Of a DNA stretch of 64,000 nucleotides, positions 8,963-22,140 are shown piece after piece. The stretch is from Legionellales bacterium (GTDB lineage: Bacteria > Pseudomonadota > Gammaproteobacteria > UBA1113): contig PAPY01000021.1 of assembly GCA_002709565.1 (NCBI GenBank), forward strand, positions 112,650 through 176,649, written 5' to 3'. The position numbers and the translations under genes are program-made. The notes beneath the pieces are model-generated. The model had not been told where the DNA came from. It saw only the letters and a program-made list of their open reading frames with translations, and did not search any database. Positions within the stretch are counted from its first letter, which is position 1. Each line of letters starts with the position of its first letter.

Positions 8963-11038
8963 TTACTGCAGTAGCGATATATCTGCCACCTCGAGGAATA
9001 AATCCCGAAGACTTGCCAATAATGCCAAACGATTGTTCCGGAGTTGTTTATCCTCCACATTGACCATGACATTATCGAAGAAATTATCCACCGGCTCACG
9101 TAAAGTAGCGAGCCGAGTTAAGGCTTCACTGTAATTCGCTTCGGCGTATAAGGGAGCAATTTCTTGTTGTTTTTCAGCAATTAAGCTTGCTAGGGATATC
9201 TCAGCCTGCTCGGCGAACAAGTCTTGATTGAGGTTACGTAGACTATCTTGTTCTTGATCTTTGATGAGGATGCGGCTTACCCGCTTGTTGGCAGCTGCCA
9301 GGGCGGTTGCTTCAGGTAATTGGCGAAATTGCACGACCGCCATAATGCGATGGTGAAAATCTAGTGGTTTGCTCGGGCGTTTAGCTAACACCGCAGCAAA
9401 CGTATCCGCATCGACGTCTTGATCGTGGTACCAGGTGCGTAGCCGTTCGATAATGAATTCAAAACAATCGCCTAAGGTGTTTTTGTTAATGAGTTTATCA
9501 CCGTAAAGGGCAACACTTTGTTCCAGAAGCGCTTTGAGATCCAAATCCAATTGGCCCTCGATCATGATGCGTAATAATCCTAGCGCTGCTCGACGTAGGG
9601 CAAAGGGATCCCGTTCACCGGTGGGGTGTTTGTTAATACCAATGATGCCAACAATAGTGTCAATTCTATCAGCAATTGCTATAGCGCAACCGGTGGTATC
9701 AGTCGGTAAGTCATCACCGGCAAAGCGCGGTAAATAATGCTCACGTATGGCTTTGGCAACTTCAGGGGGCTCTCCACTGTTAAGGGCATAGTACTCACCC
9801 ATGATCCCTTGTAGTTCCGGAAATTCACCCACCATGTCACTGACTAAATCAGCTTTGCAAAGCTCGCCTGCCCGTTTGGCCAATGCAACATTACCTTGTA
9901 ATTGCTCGGTAATGGTTTCACCGAGGTTTGCTAGCCGCTGACATTTGTCCTCGAGAGTACCGAGCTTAGCTTGGAACACCACATGACTTAATCGTGCTGC
10001 CATATCATTGAGATTAAGCTTTAAGTCGGTCTGATAAAAGAACTCGGCATCCGCAAGCCGCGCCGCCATCACTCGTTCATTACCGTGGATGACACTGTCT
10101 TTGTTTGAGCTATCAATATTACTGATAGTGATAAAATGCGGCAGCAATTTACCGTCGCCATCAACGACGGGGAAGCATTTTTGGTGATCTTGCATGGCAG
10201 AGATCAAAGCTTGTTGGGGAACATCCAGAAATGACTCAGCAAAATTAGCGCTCATGCCTACGGGCCATTCCACAATGCCGGTCACTTCATCTAATAGACT
10301 GGGTTCAATGATTGCGTTGCCATTTAGTTTACTTGCCAGTGCTGTTGCTTGTTGTTGGATAAGGCTGCGTCGCTTATCGTAGTCGGCAATGACATGGCCT
10401 TTTTTCTCAAGCAGGGATCCATAGTCGGCAGGTTTCTTGACGGTGATGCCTTGGGGATGATGAAAGCGATGACCGTAGGTTTGATTACCGGTGGTTTGGC
10501 CGAGTATTTCAGCCGCTATCACATCACTGCCATAAAGCATGAGTGCCCAATGTACAGGCCGCACAAATTCCGTGGTTTTGTTGCCCCAACGCATGGGTTT
10601 GGGAATAGGTAATTGTTTCAATGCCTTGTTTACAATATCAGGCATTAATTCATGTACGGTTTTGCCGGTTTGCTGAATATTGGCATAGAGCCATTCGCCT
10701 TTGTCGGTGGCACGGCGCTCTAATTGCTCGACATCAACGCCACAGGATTTAACAAAACCCATCACCGCTGGTGTTGGGTTACCGTCTTGGTCAAAGGCGG
10801 CTTTGACGGCAGGGCCTTTGCGCTCAACGACTCTGTCGGCTTGGGTGGCTTGTAATTGAGTGACTAATACGGCTAAACGGCGTGGTGTGGCGAATGCAAG
10901 TGATGCCGTAAATTCAAGTTCTGCTTTATTGAGGCCATTAACAATCCCATCATGAAAGGCATCAGCGAGTTTGCGCAAAGCCTTAGGCGGTAATTCTTCA
11001 CAGCCAATTTCAACCAAAAAATCCTGGGGCTTACTCAT
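8963..11038 (-). CDS. glyS: Glycine--tRNA ligase beta subunit
   Basis: A 691-residue beta subunit of the tetrameric bacterial glycyl-tRNA synthetase, which handles tRNA(Gly) recognition. It begins [19 protein letters not shown], the family signature, and carries the HD-like and anticodon-binding C-terminal regions. Length matches other gammaproteobacteria (about 690). Its ATG overlaps the glyQ stop by 4 bases, so translation is coupled in a glyQ-glyS operon. Confidence 0.97.
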   Translation of the reverse strand: MSKPQDFLVEIGCEELPPKALRKLADAFHDGIVNGLNKAELEFTASLAFATPRRLAVLVTQLQATQADRVVERKGPAVKAAFDQDGNPTPAVMGFVKSCGVDVEQLERRATDKGEWLYANIQQTGKTVHELMPDIVNKALKQLPIPKPMRWGNKTTEFVRPVHWALMLYGSDVIAAEILGQTTGNQTYGHRFHHPQGITVKKPADYGSLLEKKGHVIADYDKRRSLIQQQATALASKLNGNAIIEPSLLDEVTGIVEWPVGMSANFAESFLDVPQQALISAMQDHQKCFPVVDGDGKLLPHFITISNIDSSNKDSVIHGNERVMAARLADAEFFYQTDLKLNLNDMAARLSHVVFQAKLGTLEDKCQRLANLGETITEQLQGNVALAKRAGELCKADLVSDMVGEFPELQGIMGEYYALNSGEPPEVAKAIREHYLPRFAGDDLPTDTTGCAIAIADRIDTIVGIIGINKHPTGERDPFALRRAALGLLRIMIEGQLDLDLKALLEQSVALYGDKLINKNTLGDCFEFIIERLRTWYHDQDVDADTFAAVLAKRPSKPLDFHHRIMAVVQFRQLPEATALAAANKRVSRILIKDQEQDSLRNLNQDLFAEQAEISLASLIAEKQQEIAPLYAEANYSEALTRLATLREPVDNFFDNVMVNVEDKQLRNNRLALLASLRDLFLEVADISLLQ

Positions 11039-11946
11039 GATGTCGCCTCCTGTTGTTTCACCAGCGGGAAGCCTAAGGCTTCCCGTGCGTGATAGTAGGC
11101 TTCAGCCACGGCTTTGGCTAAATTGCGTACTCGTAAAATAAACCGTTGTCGTTCAGTGACAGAGATAGCATGACGAGCATCTAATAGATTAAAAGCATGA
11201 GAAGCCTTTAGTACCATCTCATAAGCGGGTAGTGGTAAATTTGCTTCAATCAAGCGTTGAGATTCTTGTTCGTAGTGATCAAAGGCGGCGAACAACGCTG
11301 CCACATCGGCTTGCTCAAAATTATAAGCCGACATCTCGACTTCGTTTTGATGAAAAATATCACCGTAAGTCACAGGACCATCGGGACCATTGGTCCAGAC
11401 TAAATCAAACATACTATCCACCCCCTGCAAATACATGGCAAGGCGTTCAAGACCGTAAGTCATTTCACCAGTAACGGGACGGCAATCCAAGCCACCCACC
11501 TGTTGAAAGTAAGTAAATTGAGTGATTTCCATGCCGTTTTGCCACACTTCCCAGCCTAGACCCCAGGCGCCTAAGGTGGGTGATTCCCAATTATCTTCGA
11601 CAAAACGAATATCATGTTCCAGCGGATCCACGCCCAGTGCTCGCAGTGAATCTAAATACAATTCTTGAATATTATCCGGTGACGGTTTCAATACCACTTG
11701 AAATTGGTAGTAATGTTGGGTGCGATTCGGATTATCCCCATAACGCCCATCGGTAGGACGGCGACAACCTTGGATGAAAGCTGCACGCCAGGGTTCGGGA
11801 CCAATGGCCCGCAAAAAGGTCGCAGGATGGAAGGTGCCGGCACCGACTTCGAGATCTAAGGGTTGCATGATGACACAGCCTTGCTCGGACCAATAGTGTT
11901 CGAGGGTGTGGATCATGGACTGTAGTGTGATGGGTTTGTTGTTCAT
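11035..11946 (-). CDS. glyQ: Glycine--tRNA ligase alpha subunit
   Basis: A 303-residue alpha subunit that carries the aminoacylation active site. The family signature segments [19 protein letters not shown] near the N-terminus and RCxP-type [11 protein letters not shown] are present, and the length is standard. It is the first gene of glyQ-glyS and lies downstream of a hairpin terminator for the DsbA-like gene. Confidence 0.97.
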   Translation of the reverse strand: MNNKPITLQSMIHTLEHYWSEQGCVIMQPLDLEVGAGTFHPATFLRAIGPEPWRAAFIQGCRRPTDGRYGDNPNRTQHYYQFQVVLKPSPDNIQELYLDSLRALGVDPLEHDIRFVEDNWESPTLGAWGLGWEVWQNGMEITQFTYFQQVGGLDCRPVTGEMTYGLERLAMYLQGVDSMFDLVWTNGPDGPVTYGDIFHQNEVEMSAYNFEQADVAALFAAFDHYEQESQRLIEANLPLPAYEMVLKASHAFNLLDARHAISVTERQRFILRVRNLAKAVAEAYYHAREALGFPLVKQQEATS

Positions 11947-11965
11947 GGTTGTCTAACTATTAAAT

Positions 11966-11999
11966 ACAAACGTCCCGATGCAAGCATCAGGACGTTTGT
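11966..11999 (-). terminator. Hairpin terminator after the DsbA/Com1-like gene
   Basis: Arms 11966-11980 and 11985-11999 form a 15-bp stem with one mismatch and a 4-base loop. Read on the minus strand it lies 16 bases after the stop of the DsbA-like gene and just before glyQ. The run of T after it is short and broken, so termination may be partial. Confidence 0.65.
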
Positions 12000-12014
12000 C
12001 GGCCAAAAAAACGT

Positions 12015-12806
12015 TTATGATTTGTTGTTACGGACTTGTTCCACAACACCGCCGAGCACTTCTTCGCTAGTGCCGCCGGGGATCAAGAATGACTTCACGC
12101 CTTTGTTAGCTTTTTGGGTGCTACCAACGATAAATGCGGGTGTTGCCCGTACGCCGAGTTTTTGGGCCAGTTTTAAGTTGGCTTTGAGCTCTTGTTTGAC
12201 CTCGTCGCTATCCATGTCTTTCTTGAGTTGATCGGTATTAAGGCTCACTGACTCAGCTAATTGGTAAATTTTATCTTTACTCAGTGGATTATCAGCATTC
12301 ATTAAGGCTTCGTGCAGCTCAAGGTATTTACCTTGTTTTTGTGCTGCAAGGGCTGCCTTAGCTGCGATTAAAGAGGCACCACCGAAGATGGGGAATTCTT
12401 TGTAAACGACCCGCAGGTTCTTGTCGGATTTTTTGAGGCCATCAAGCACGGGGTTCATGTCTTTACAGTGGCCACATTGGTAATCGAAGAATTCAACGAT
12501 TGTGACATCCCCTTTCGGGTTGCCGCTCTCAGGGCTTTTGCTGTTGAAGAGCTGGGGCGCGATGGTAGGAATCGTGCTTTGGGCTTGCTGTTCCATTTTT
12601 TGCATCTGTTCTTGTTGTTGTTCCTGGAGCTTTTGTGAGACTTGGATCAAGATATCAGGATTGTCTAACAAATAGTCATGAACGATGGTTTGGATTTGTT
12701 CGGTTTGTTGGGGGCTAAAAGTAGCTTTTGATGCTGCAATTGCGGGGCCAGCCATGGCAATTGTGGCAGTTAGGCCAACGATGGTTAATGCTCGGTGTAA
12801 TTTCAC
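12015..12806 (-). CDS. Periplasmic DsbA-family thiol-disulfide oxidoreductase (Com1-like)
   Basis: A 263-residue exported thioredoxin-fold protein expected to make or rearrange disulfide bonds. A signal peptide (RALTIVGLTATIAMAGPAIA) is followed by a Gln-rich helical region (residues about 55-85), then the DsbA domain with active site CGHCKDM and a cis-Pro loop GVRATPAFIVG. This layout matches Coxiella Com1 and Legionella DsbA2-type proteins, which sit in or near the outer membrane. The start is taken as the GTG at 12806 because GAGGAA lies 7 bases upstream; an earlier ATG at 12836 would put charged residues before the signal peptide. Confidence 0.85.
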   Translation of the reverse strand: MKLHRALTIVGLTATIAMAGPAIAASKATFSPQQTEQIQTIVHDYLLDNPDILIQVSQKLQEQQQEQMQKMEQQAQSTIPTIAPQLFNSKSPESGNPKGDVTIVEFFDYQCGHCKDMNPVLDGLKKSDKNLRVVYKEFPIFGGASLIAAKAALAAQKQGKYLELHEALMNADNPLSKDKIYQLAESVSLNTDQLKKDMDSDEVKQELKANLKLAQKLGVRATPAFIVGSTQKANKGVKSFLIPGGTSEEVLGGVVEQVRNNKS

Positions 12807-12918
12807 GGTTTGTTCCTCAATTCTATTAATGGGCAAAGAGGTTAAACCGTAAAAGAGCCGCGGGCCGATGTCAAGAATTTAGCCTGAAATATCGAGAAAT
12901 TGAGGAGTTAGCCGGTTT

Positions 12919-13077
12919 TTAAGCTGAGTTATCTGGATTTGCTCGAGGCAGCGGGGCTTGGTTGCCGCGCTGGCCTTGCATCCAAGCATCGTGCAGTGCT
13001 TTAGCAGCAAGAAAGTCGTCATTTTCGAGTAATAATTTTACGCGGTTCTGTAAATTAATGGGTAAATCTGCAAACAT
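12919..13077 (-). CDS. Small protein of 52 residues, function unknown
   Basis: A short minus-strand frame starting MFADLPINLQNRVKLL and ending RANPDNSA. AGGAG sits 8-12 bases before its ATG. It is acidic to neutral and helical, with no signal peptide. The frame uses codons like its neighbours and lies upstream of the DsbA-like gene in the same direction, separated by about 110 bases. I judge it real from the ribosome site and composition but know no family. Confidence 0.55.
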   Translation of the reverse strand: MFADLPINLQNRVKLLLENDDFLAAKALHDAWMQGQRGNQAPLPRANPDNSA

Positions 13078-13308
13078 GGGTCTTCTCCTATCACCTTGGA
13101 ATTTTCATAAGTGGTTTTGATATTTTTTGTACAGCGTAGGTTAAACCTTTGCCAGGATAGTGTATGTAAGCGATCTCTCAAAGGGCTATGCGCGATCGCC
13201 TAAAATATGGGTTGCGGGGGTTCTAGGCGTCCACTGGTAGGGTTATCGATGATAAAAATATGAGGTATATTAGTTAGTTAGCGCAATCATACCAGCAAGG
13301 AGCTCATT

Positions 13309-14097
13309 GTGACCCATTATGCCAAGCAACCTCTCGCCTATTCGGATATTTTTCGCCATGCCTGGCAACTTTATCGCGGTACTTTCAAGCACGTTGTGCC
13401 GGTGGCGCTGTTGGGTGCCATCATCGCGAGCATCCTGGAGGTAGCATCAGGCTACGGGTTTGGTGATGCTATCAACAATACCCCCTGGGATTATATGGTT
13501 GTGTTATGGTACTTACATATCCCTTCGTTAATTTTTGCGTTATTGGCCTACAATGCTATCTACATTCGTTATCAAGCCCATTTGGATCAAACGGCCTGTA
13601 GCTATGGCCAAGCTTGGTGGCGCGGTTTATTGCGTTTGCCGAGCACGTTCTTAGCGACGTTATTGTATGTCGTTATTGCTGTTATTGGTCTGTTCTTATT
13701 TGTTGTACCAGGGATTATAGTACTGGTGTCGTTATTTTTCTTCTACCCTATGACGGTGGTGCGCCATGAGAATAGCTTCAAGGCATTGTGCCACAGTCAT
13801 CGCTTAGTATGGCCGCACTGGTGGCGCAGCTTGAGCGTGATTATTGTGCCGATACTTAGTCTTCTCATTGCTATCTTTGCTATTCAAGGCGTATCTCTCG
13901 GTATGGGTGTACTGACCCATGGTTCATTACTGATCATGAGAACAACAGGAATGGTATTGGGAATACTATTTGGCACATTCGTCTGCCCATGGATGATCGC
14001 GGTCTTCATGCAACAATTGATGGACTTAGAGGTTCGTGGCTTCACCGATTATGGTATAGAGCCCGCAGACGACAAGGCTACGCCGGTTGAAGTTTAG
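13309..14097 (+). CDS. Multi-pass inner membrane protein (YciC/UPF0259-like)
   Basis: A 262-residue protein with about six hydrophobic segments, at residues about 28-45, 60-85, 115-145, 180-205, 205-225 and 225-245. The N-terminus (YSDIFRHAWQLYRGTFKHVVPVA) has the amphipathic lead-in seen in YciC/UPF0259 and DUF975-like proteins. It uses GTG at 13309 with AAGGAG 7 bases upstream. Its last 20 bases overlap the convergent uvrD gene. Function is unknown. Confidence 0.65.
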   Translation: MTHYAKQPLAYSDIFRHAWQLYRGTFKHVVPVALLGAIIASILEVASGYGFGDAINNTPWDYMVVLWYLHIPSLIFALLAYNAIYIRYQAHLDQTACSYGQAWWRGLLRLPSTFLATLLYVVIAVIGLFLFVVPGIIVLVSLFFFYPMTVVRHENSFKALCHSHRLVWPHWWRSLSVIIVPILSLLIAIFAIQGVSLGMGVLTHGSLLIMRTTGMVLGILFGTFVCPWMIAVFMQQLMDLEVRGFTDYGIEPADDKATPVEV

Positions 14098-16249
14098 CGT
14101 AAGCTACCATTAGCCATTTTTGTCCGCTATGGTCAAATTGCACTTGTACCCGTGCATTTGGCCCGCGCCCTTCAAAATTGGTAATCAACCCCTCGCCAAA
14201 ACTACTATGATTGACCCGTTGACCAAGATGTAGTCCCGTATCGGCAATTTCGTGGGGGCTTTGGCTCATGGCTGGTTTGCTGGCTTTAAAACTCACTTGT
14301 TGCTGCCACTGCCCGCCGGGACGTGTGCTTTGGCGGATACGAATGTGTTGCAATAATTCATCAGGCACTTCACTGATAAAACGCGACGGCTTGTGGCGTT
14401 TTTCTTTGCCGTGGATGCGGCGTGCTTCAGCGTGGGAAAAATATAACTTTTCTTTGGCGCGGGTAATGCCAACGTAACATAGGCGCCGCTCTTCTTCGAG
14501 TTGTTGATAATCATTCGCCACCATGAAGTGGGGAAAAATACCGTCTTCAAGGCCTGCGAGAAACACAATCGGGAATTCTAAGCCTTTGGCAGAATGTAAT
14601 GTCATCAATTGTACGCAATCTTGGTAACTGTCTTGTTGGGCTTCGCCCGCTTCTAGCGCTGCATGGGCGAGGAATGCGGCGAGTGGTGTCAGGGATTCAT
14701 CCGCCTCGGGGGTAAATTGCCGTGCGGCAGTGATGAGTTCTTCAAGGTTTTCGACTTTGGCGCGGCCTTTTTCGGTACGGTCATTTTTGTAGTGATCCAG
14801 AAGACCACTGTCGGTTAATGTTGTCTCGGTTTGTTTCCATAATTCATATTCAGCAATATTCTCTGCCAACTCATCAATCAAGACTAAGAAGCCATTTAAG
14901 GCATTGCCCGCTCGGGCAGTTAAGGCATTATGAGCAATCAGATCTTTCGCTGCTTGCCATAATGAAATTTGTCGAGCGCGGGCTTCATCCCGCAATAGCT
15001 CCAACGTGCGATTACCAATACCACGAGTGGGTAAGTTAACGACCCGCTCAAAGGCAGTATCATCATGGCGGTTCACCGTTAAGCGCAGATAGGCCAATGC
15101 ATCTTTGATCTCGGCTCTATCAAAGAAGCGTAATCCACCATAAATGCGATAAGGAATGTTTTCACGCAGTAAGGCTTCCTCAAACAAACGGGATTGGGCG
15201 TTAGAACGGTATAATATAGCCATATCGCTGCGGCCATAACCTTGCGTCATGTAATCCTTAATGCGACTGACAATGAAGCGAGCTTCATCTAATTCGTTAA
15301 AGGCGGCATAGACTTTGATAGGATCGCCATCGACACCGTCAGTCCAGAGGTTTTTGCCCAAGCGACCACCGTTGTTGGTAATCAATTGATTGGCCGCTTT
15401 GAGGATATTGCCGGTGGAGCGGTAATTTTGTTCCAACCGGATAACCGTGGGATCGGCAAAATCATCTTTGAATTGTTGAATATTCTCAACCCGGGCACCC
15501 CGCCAACCATAAATTGACTGATCATCATCGCCGACGATCATGACTTGCTTTGCCCGCTGGCCAATTAATTTAAGCCAGGCATATTGGATGCCATTGGTGT
15601 CTTGGAACTCATCCACTAAAATATAAGGAAAGCGATCTTGGTATTGGCGTAATACCTCAGGGTTGTCCCGCAGCAATTCCAAACAACGAAACAATAATTC
15701 GGCAAAATCCACCAAGCCACCTTGGAAGCATTGTTCTTCGTAAGCTTGGTAAATCCGCAAAAATGTTTTGTGGTTGTGATCAAAGCCTGGGTCCACATGT
15801 TTAGCCCGTAAGCCTTCGTCTTTTTGTTGGTTAATAAACCATTGTACTGCTTTGGGGGAGGTATGTTTTTCGTCGATATTCATGCCGCGCATAATGCGGC
15901 GCACTAAACGGTATTGATCATCAGAGTCGAGGATCTGGAAATTCTCTGGCAAGCCGCAGGCTTCCCAATGACTGCGCAACATCCGGTGGGCTATGCCGTG
16001 AAAAGTACCGATCCACATGCCGGTAATGGGACGTCCTAATTGCGACTCTACCCGTTGGCGCATTTCACCGGCGGCTTTGTTAGTGAACGTCACTGCTAAA
16101 ATACTGTAAGGCGAGACTTGTTGCTCTTCGATAAGCCAAGCAATGCGATGCACCAAGACCCGGGTTTTGCCGCTACCGGCCCCGGCCAGGATTAATTGGT
16201 GGCCGTCTCCGGCTTGAACAGCTGCGGTTTGCGCGTCATTGAGGTGCAT
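14078..16249 (-). CDS. uvrD: DNA helicase II
   Basis: A 723-residue superfamily 1A 3'-5' helicase for nucleotide excision and mismatch repair. It has the Q motif LNDAQTAAV, Walker A GAGSGKTRVL, Walker B ILVDEFQDTN, QSIYGWRGA (motif III), and motif VI VGITRAKEKLYFSHAE. The C-terminal tail ends in a Tudor-like segment (LGQRVNHSSFGEGLITNFEG) found in UvrD/PcrA that contacts RNA polymerase. Length fits UvrD. Confidence 0.96.
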   Translation of the reverse strand: MHLNDAQTAAVQAGDGHQLILAGAGSGKTRVLVHRIAWLIEEQQVSPYSILAVTFTNKAAGEMRQRVESQLGRPITGMWIGTFHGIAHRMLRSHWEACGLPENFQILDSDDQYRLVRRIMRGMNIDEKHTSPKAVQWFINQQKDEGLRAKHVDPGFDHNHKTFLRIYQAYEEQCFQGGLVDFAELLFRCLELLRDNPEVLRQYQDRFPYILVDEFQDTNGIQYAWLKLIGQRAKQVMIVGDDDQSIYGWRGARVENIQQFKDDFADPTVIRLEQNYRSTGNILKAANQLITNNGGRLGKNLWTDGVDGDPIKVYAAFNELDEARFIVSRIKDYMTQGYGRSDMAILYRSNAQSRLFEEALLRENIPYRIYGGLRFFDRAEIKDALAYLRLTVNRHDDTAFERVVNLPTRGIGNRTLELLRDEARARQISLWQAAKDLIAHNALTARAGNALNGFLVLIDELAENIAEYELWKQTETTLTDSGLLDHYKNDRTEKGRAKVENLEELITAARQFTPEADESLTPLAAFLAHAALEAGEAQQDSYQDCVQLMTLHSAKGLEFPIVFLAGLEDGIFPHFMVANDYQQLEEERRLCYVGITRAKEKLYFSHAEARRIHGKEKRHKPSRFISEVPDELLQHIRIRQSTRPGGQWQQQVSFKASKPAMSQSPHEIADTGLHLGQRVNHSSFGEGLITNFEGRGPNARVQVQFDHSGQKWLMVAYAKLQPA

Positions 16250-16285
16250 GGTCTTAGTCCCGTTAGTTCTCGGGCAATAATGGTA

Positions 16286-17056
16286 CTAGTCTCCCAGGCG
16301 GATATCAATCGCGATGGGCAAATGATCAGAAAAGTTCGCTGGATAGACGTGGGCTTGTTCGATGTGAACCGAAGGACTGACAAGGAAATGATCCAAGTCT
16401 TTTTGCGGACTCCAACTGGGGAAGGTCTTGGTAGCGTCATGGGCAAGGCGTAACTTGCTGTCTTTGAGGTAGGGGCTCTTCAAGAGCATTTCTCCAGGGC
16501 AATTCATATCCCCCATCAACACCACGTGTTCATGCTGTGCTGCCAACTCGGCAACATAGTGAATTTGTTGGTCTCGGGCCCGGCGTCCTAGGGCTAAATG
16601 CATCAAAATCAATACCAGTGGATTGGTCTCATTCCCCAGTTTGACCAAAATGGCCCCCCGCCCAGGAATGATGCCGGGGAGTTTGTGCTCATGAATGGTA
16701 ATAGGACGATGATGACTCAAAAGGCCATTACTGTGTTGGGCAAATTTGCCGAGATTACGATTCAATTGTTGATACCAATAGGGAAAATTGCCGCATTTTG
16801 CCAAGTATTCTACTTGATTAACGAATTGACTGCGGATGCTGCCACCGTCCACCTCTTGCAGGGCGACGATATCAAATTGACGCAGGAAGTGACCGATTTG
16901 CTTGAGGTTCTCCATGCTGCGTTTATCAGGCAAGACATGACGCCAGCTTTTGGTGACATAGTCGCGATAGCGCTCTGTCCCCACGCCCGCTTGGACGTTG
17001 AAACTTAAAAGTCGCAAACGTGATGGTAATGTCGTGGCTGATGACTTATTATACAT
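16286..17056 (-). CDS. Endonuclease/exonuclease/phosphatase family protein
   Basis: A 256-residue metal-dependent phosphoesterase of the EEP fold (DNase I/Mg-sphingomyelinase group). Visible motifs are the N-terminal LSFNVQAGVG with metal-site Asn, LQEVDGG with the catalytic Glu, LMGDMNCPG, and the C-terminal SDHLPIAIDI with catalytic Asp-His. There is no signal peptide, so it probably acts in the cytoplasm on DNA or another phosphodiester. It is divergent from engB. The substrate is unknown. Confidence 0.85.
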   Translation of the reverse strand: MYNKSSATTLPSRLRLLSFNVQAGVGTERYRDYVTKSWRHVLPDKRSMENLKQIGHFLRQFDIVALQEVDGGSIRSQFVNQVEYLAKCGNFPYWYQQLNRNLGKFAQHSNGLLSHHRPITIHEHKLPGIIPGRGAILVKLGNETNPLVLILMHLALGRRARDQQIHYVAELAAQHEHVVLMGDMNCPGEMLLKSPYLKDSKLRLAHDATKTFPSWSPQKDLDHFLVSPSVHIEQAHVYPANFSDHLPIAIDIRLGD

Positions 17057-17138
17057 GGCTTTCTCGCATGACTACCTTAATGTAAGTCTAGCGCTATTAG
17101 AGACCTATTTGCTAGGGAACCAACAGGAAAACTGATTT

Positions 17139-17732
17139 ATGTCATTGTATCGTAAAGCAAAATTTTTATTGAGTGCGGCAAAATTATCCCAATTACCCGC
17201 CGATGAAGGCTTTGAAGTGGCGTTTGCGGGGCGTTCCAATGCGGGCAAATCCAGTGCCATCAATGCTATTACCAATATTACTGGTCTGGCCCGGACCAGT
17301 AAGACCCCTGGCCGCACCCAGTTAATCAATATCTTTGATTTAGAACCTCAGCGGCGTTTGGTGGATTTACCGGGTTATGGTTATGCCAAGGTTCCAGAGG
17401 CGGTGAAACGTCGTTGGCAACATACCTTGGCTGAGTATTTGCAAGAACGCCGTTGTTTGCGCGGTATTGTGTTATTGATGGATATTCGCCATCCCTTGAA
17501 AGACTTTGATGTGCAGATGTTGGAATGGGCTTACCAGGCGCAATTGCCAGTACACATCTTATTGACGAAGTCAGATAAACTTGGCAGCGGTGCTAGCAAA
17601 GCAGCATTACACAAAGTCGAGCAAGCCGTCAGGGATATGGGTGAATTAGTTTCCGTGCAGCGGTTCTCAGCGCTCAAAAAAACCGGCATTGACGAAGCTG
17701 TTGAACAATTAAATGATTGGTTTCGGGTTTAA
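17139..17732 (+). CDS. engB: Ribosome biogenesis GTPase EngB/YihA
   Basis: A 197-residue TRAFAC GTPase needed for large-subunit assembly. G1 is [14 protein letters not shown]3 is DLPGYGYA and G4 is TKSDK, and the linking [11 protein letters not shown]2 region is present. Length and motif order are typical. Confidence 0.96.
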   Translation: MSLYRKAKFLLSAAKLSQLPADEGFEVAFAGRSNAGKSSAINAITNITGLARTSKTPGRTQLINIFDLEPQRRLVDLPGYGYAKVPEAVKRRWQHTLAEYLQERRCLRGIVLLMDIRHPLKDFDVQMLEWAYQAQLPVHILLTKSDKLGSGASKAALHKVEQAVRDMGELVSVQRFSALKKTGIDEAVEQLNDWFRV

Positions 17733-17767
17733 TTCAGTAAGAGCTAATTCATCGGTTTAGCGGTTAT

Positions 17768-17910
17768 TCATATGAGGCTATAAATCAGCGATTTAGCCTA
17801 AGACGAGGCACAAGCATTTTGAGGAGCGGCGTTTACCGGTAGTAAATAAGCACCGGAAAAATGCTTGTAACGAAGTATTAGGCTAAATAAGTAATTTATA
17901 GCCTATATGA
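17768..17910. repeat. Long imperfect inverted repeat, MITE-like
   Basis: The outer arms 17768-17801 and 17878-17910 are reverse complements with few mismatches; both ends read TCATAT(G)AGGCTATAAAT. Inside lie a second pair (17810-17820 with 17857-17867, ACAAGCATTTT) and a third (CCGG at 17836 and 17853). The whole 143 bp could fold as one long cruciform or RNA hairpin. No protein is encoded. It lies in the 455-bp gap between engB and tsaC. A miniature transposable element or large intergenic palindrome is the likeliest explanation. Confidence 0.6.
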
Positions 17911-17911
17911 A

Positions 17912-18072
17912 AAAAAACCCCGACGATCTGCCTACGCTAAAGCTTCGGCAAGACAAGCATGTGGAATTCTTGCTATGGTGCACTAAAGAAGTTTGGTAGG
18001 CCCAATAGTCCAAAAAAAACCCCGACGAAGGGAGGGTTGTGTCAGGGTGAAAAAACTGGGCCTGAGTCGGGG
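17912..18072 (-). terminator. Two tandem minus-strand terminator-like sites, possible small RNA
   Basis: On the minus strand CCCCGAC (18066-18072) pairs with GTCGGGG (18020-18026), followed by eight T. A second GTCGGGG with eight T follows about 100 bases later (from 17926 down). Between them, 17931-17950 carries a GCTTTAGCGTAGGC-type dispersed repeat. No frame is seen upstream on this strand. A short non-coding transcript reading away from tsaC is possible, but no clear promoter was found. Confidence 0.35.
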
Positions 18073-18187
18073 AGATTTCAGGCGGTTGTACTTCTCAATT
18101 ATTGGTATACTTATGGTATGAGACGCTCTATTTAAGTAGACTCGTCAATCAAGTTAGAAGTTCCATCAATTACAACAAAGGTATGCT

Positions 18188-18754
18188 ATGTCATTGAATG
18201 TAGAGCCAGAAGCATTTAAACGAGCGGTTACATGCTTAACGCAAGGTGAAGTTATTGCTTATCCCACCGAGGCCGTGTTTGGCTTGGGGTGTGACCCCAT
18301 GAATGAGCAAGCCGTGCAGCAAATTTTACAACTGAAGAATCGCAGTATCGATAATGGTTTTATCTTGATTGCGGCAAATTGGCAACAGCTCGAGAAGTAT
18401 ATTGCTCCCCTGCCCGATGCTGTGTTAGATAAAATCCAAACAACGTGGCCAGGGCCTGTGACTTGGGTGTTACCTAAAAGCGATATCGTGCCACCCTGGA
18501 TTTCTGGTCGTCATGATACGATAGCGGTACGCATTACTGCCCATGTTGAAGCAAAAGCCTTATGTGAAGAATTTGGCGGTGCATTAGTCTCGACTAGTGC
18601 GAATATCTCTGGCCAGTCACCAGCCCGGGATAACATCGAAGTGTATCAACAATTCGGCGAAGCGATTTATGTACTACCTGGTCGAGTTGATAAGACGGCC
18701 CAACCCACCGAGATCCGTGATGGCATGACTGGGGCGGTAATACGTAAGGGTTAA
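18188..18754 (+). CDS. tsaC: Threonylcarbamoyl-AMP synthase
   Basis: A 188-residue YrdC/Sua5-domain enzyme that makes threonylcarbamoyl-AMP for the t6A37 modification of tRNAs. Conserved segments are AYPTEAVFGLGCDP, LKNRSIDNGFILI and VSTSANISGQSPA. Length matches the short TsaC form without a Sua5 C-terminal domain. An ACAAAGG site precedes the ATG at 18188. Confidence 0.95.
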   Translation: MSLNVEPEAFKRAVTCLTQGEVIAYPTEAVFGLGCDPMNEQAVQQILQLKNRSIDNGFILIAANWQQLEKYIAPLPDAVLDKIQTTWPGPVTWVLPKSDIVPPWISGRHDTIAVRITAHVEAKALCEEFGGALVSTSANISGQSPARDNIEVYQQFGEAIYVLPGRVDKTAQPTEIRDGMTGAVIRKG

Positions 18755-18872
18755 AGAGAAAAAATCTCTTTAATTTGGCATTCATGCGTCTAACTTATTG
18801 ATTTTTGGAAGTGAGCTTGTGGGCAAGGCCTCATAACTGGCTTTTTGCACCAGAGCTATTTTTACCCTTTTA

Positions 18873-18903
18873 TGCGCAAAAAGAGACTGGTGCGGAATGT
18901 CGG

Positions 18904-18906
<3 letters not shown>
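18873..18906. repeat. Dispersed 34-bp repeat at the 3' end of hemF
   Basis: It matches 40735-40768 at about 31 of 34 positions, with the shared core AAAAAGAGACTGG(T/C)GCGGA. The repeat runs into the hemF stop codon. Just outside, GCACCAG at 18847 and CTGGTGC at 18887 could form a hairpin. The two copies sit at gene 3' ends, in opposite orientation relative to the gene. Confidence 0.65.
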
Positions 18907-22121
<3,215 letters not shown>

Positions 22122-22140
22122 AATGTGTTGTGTTTACCTT

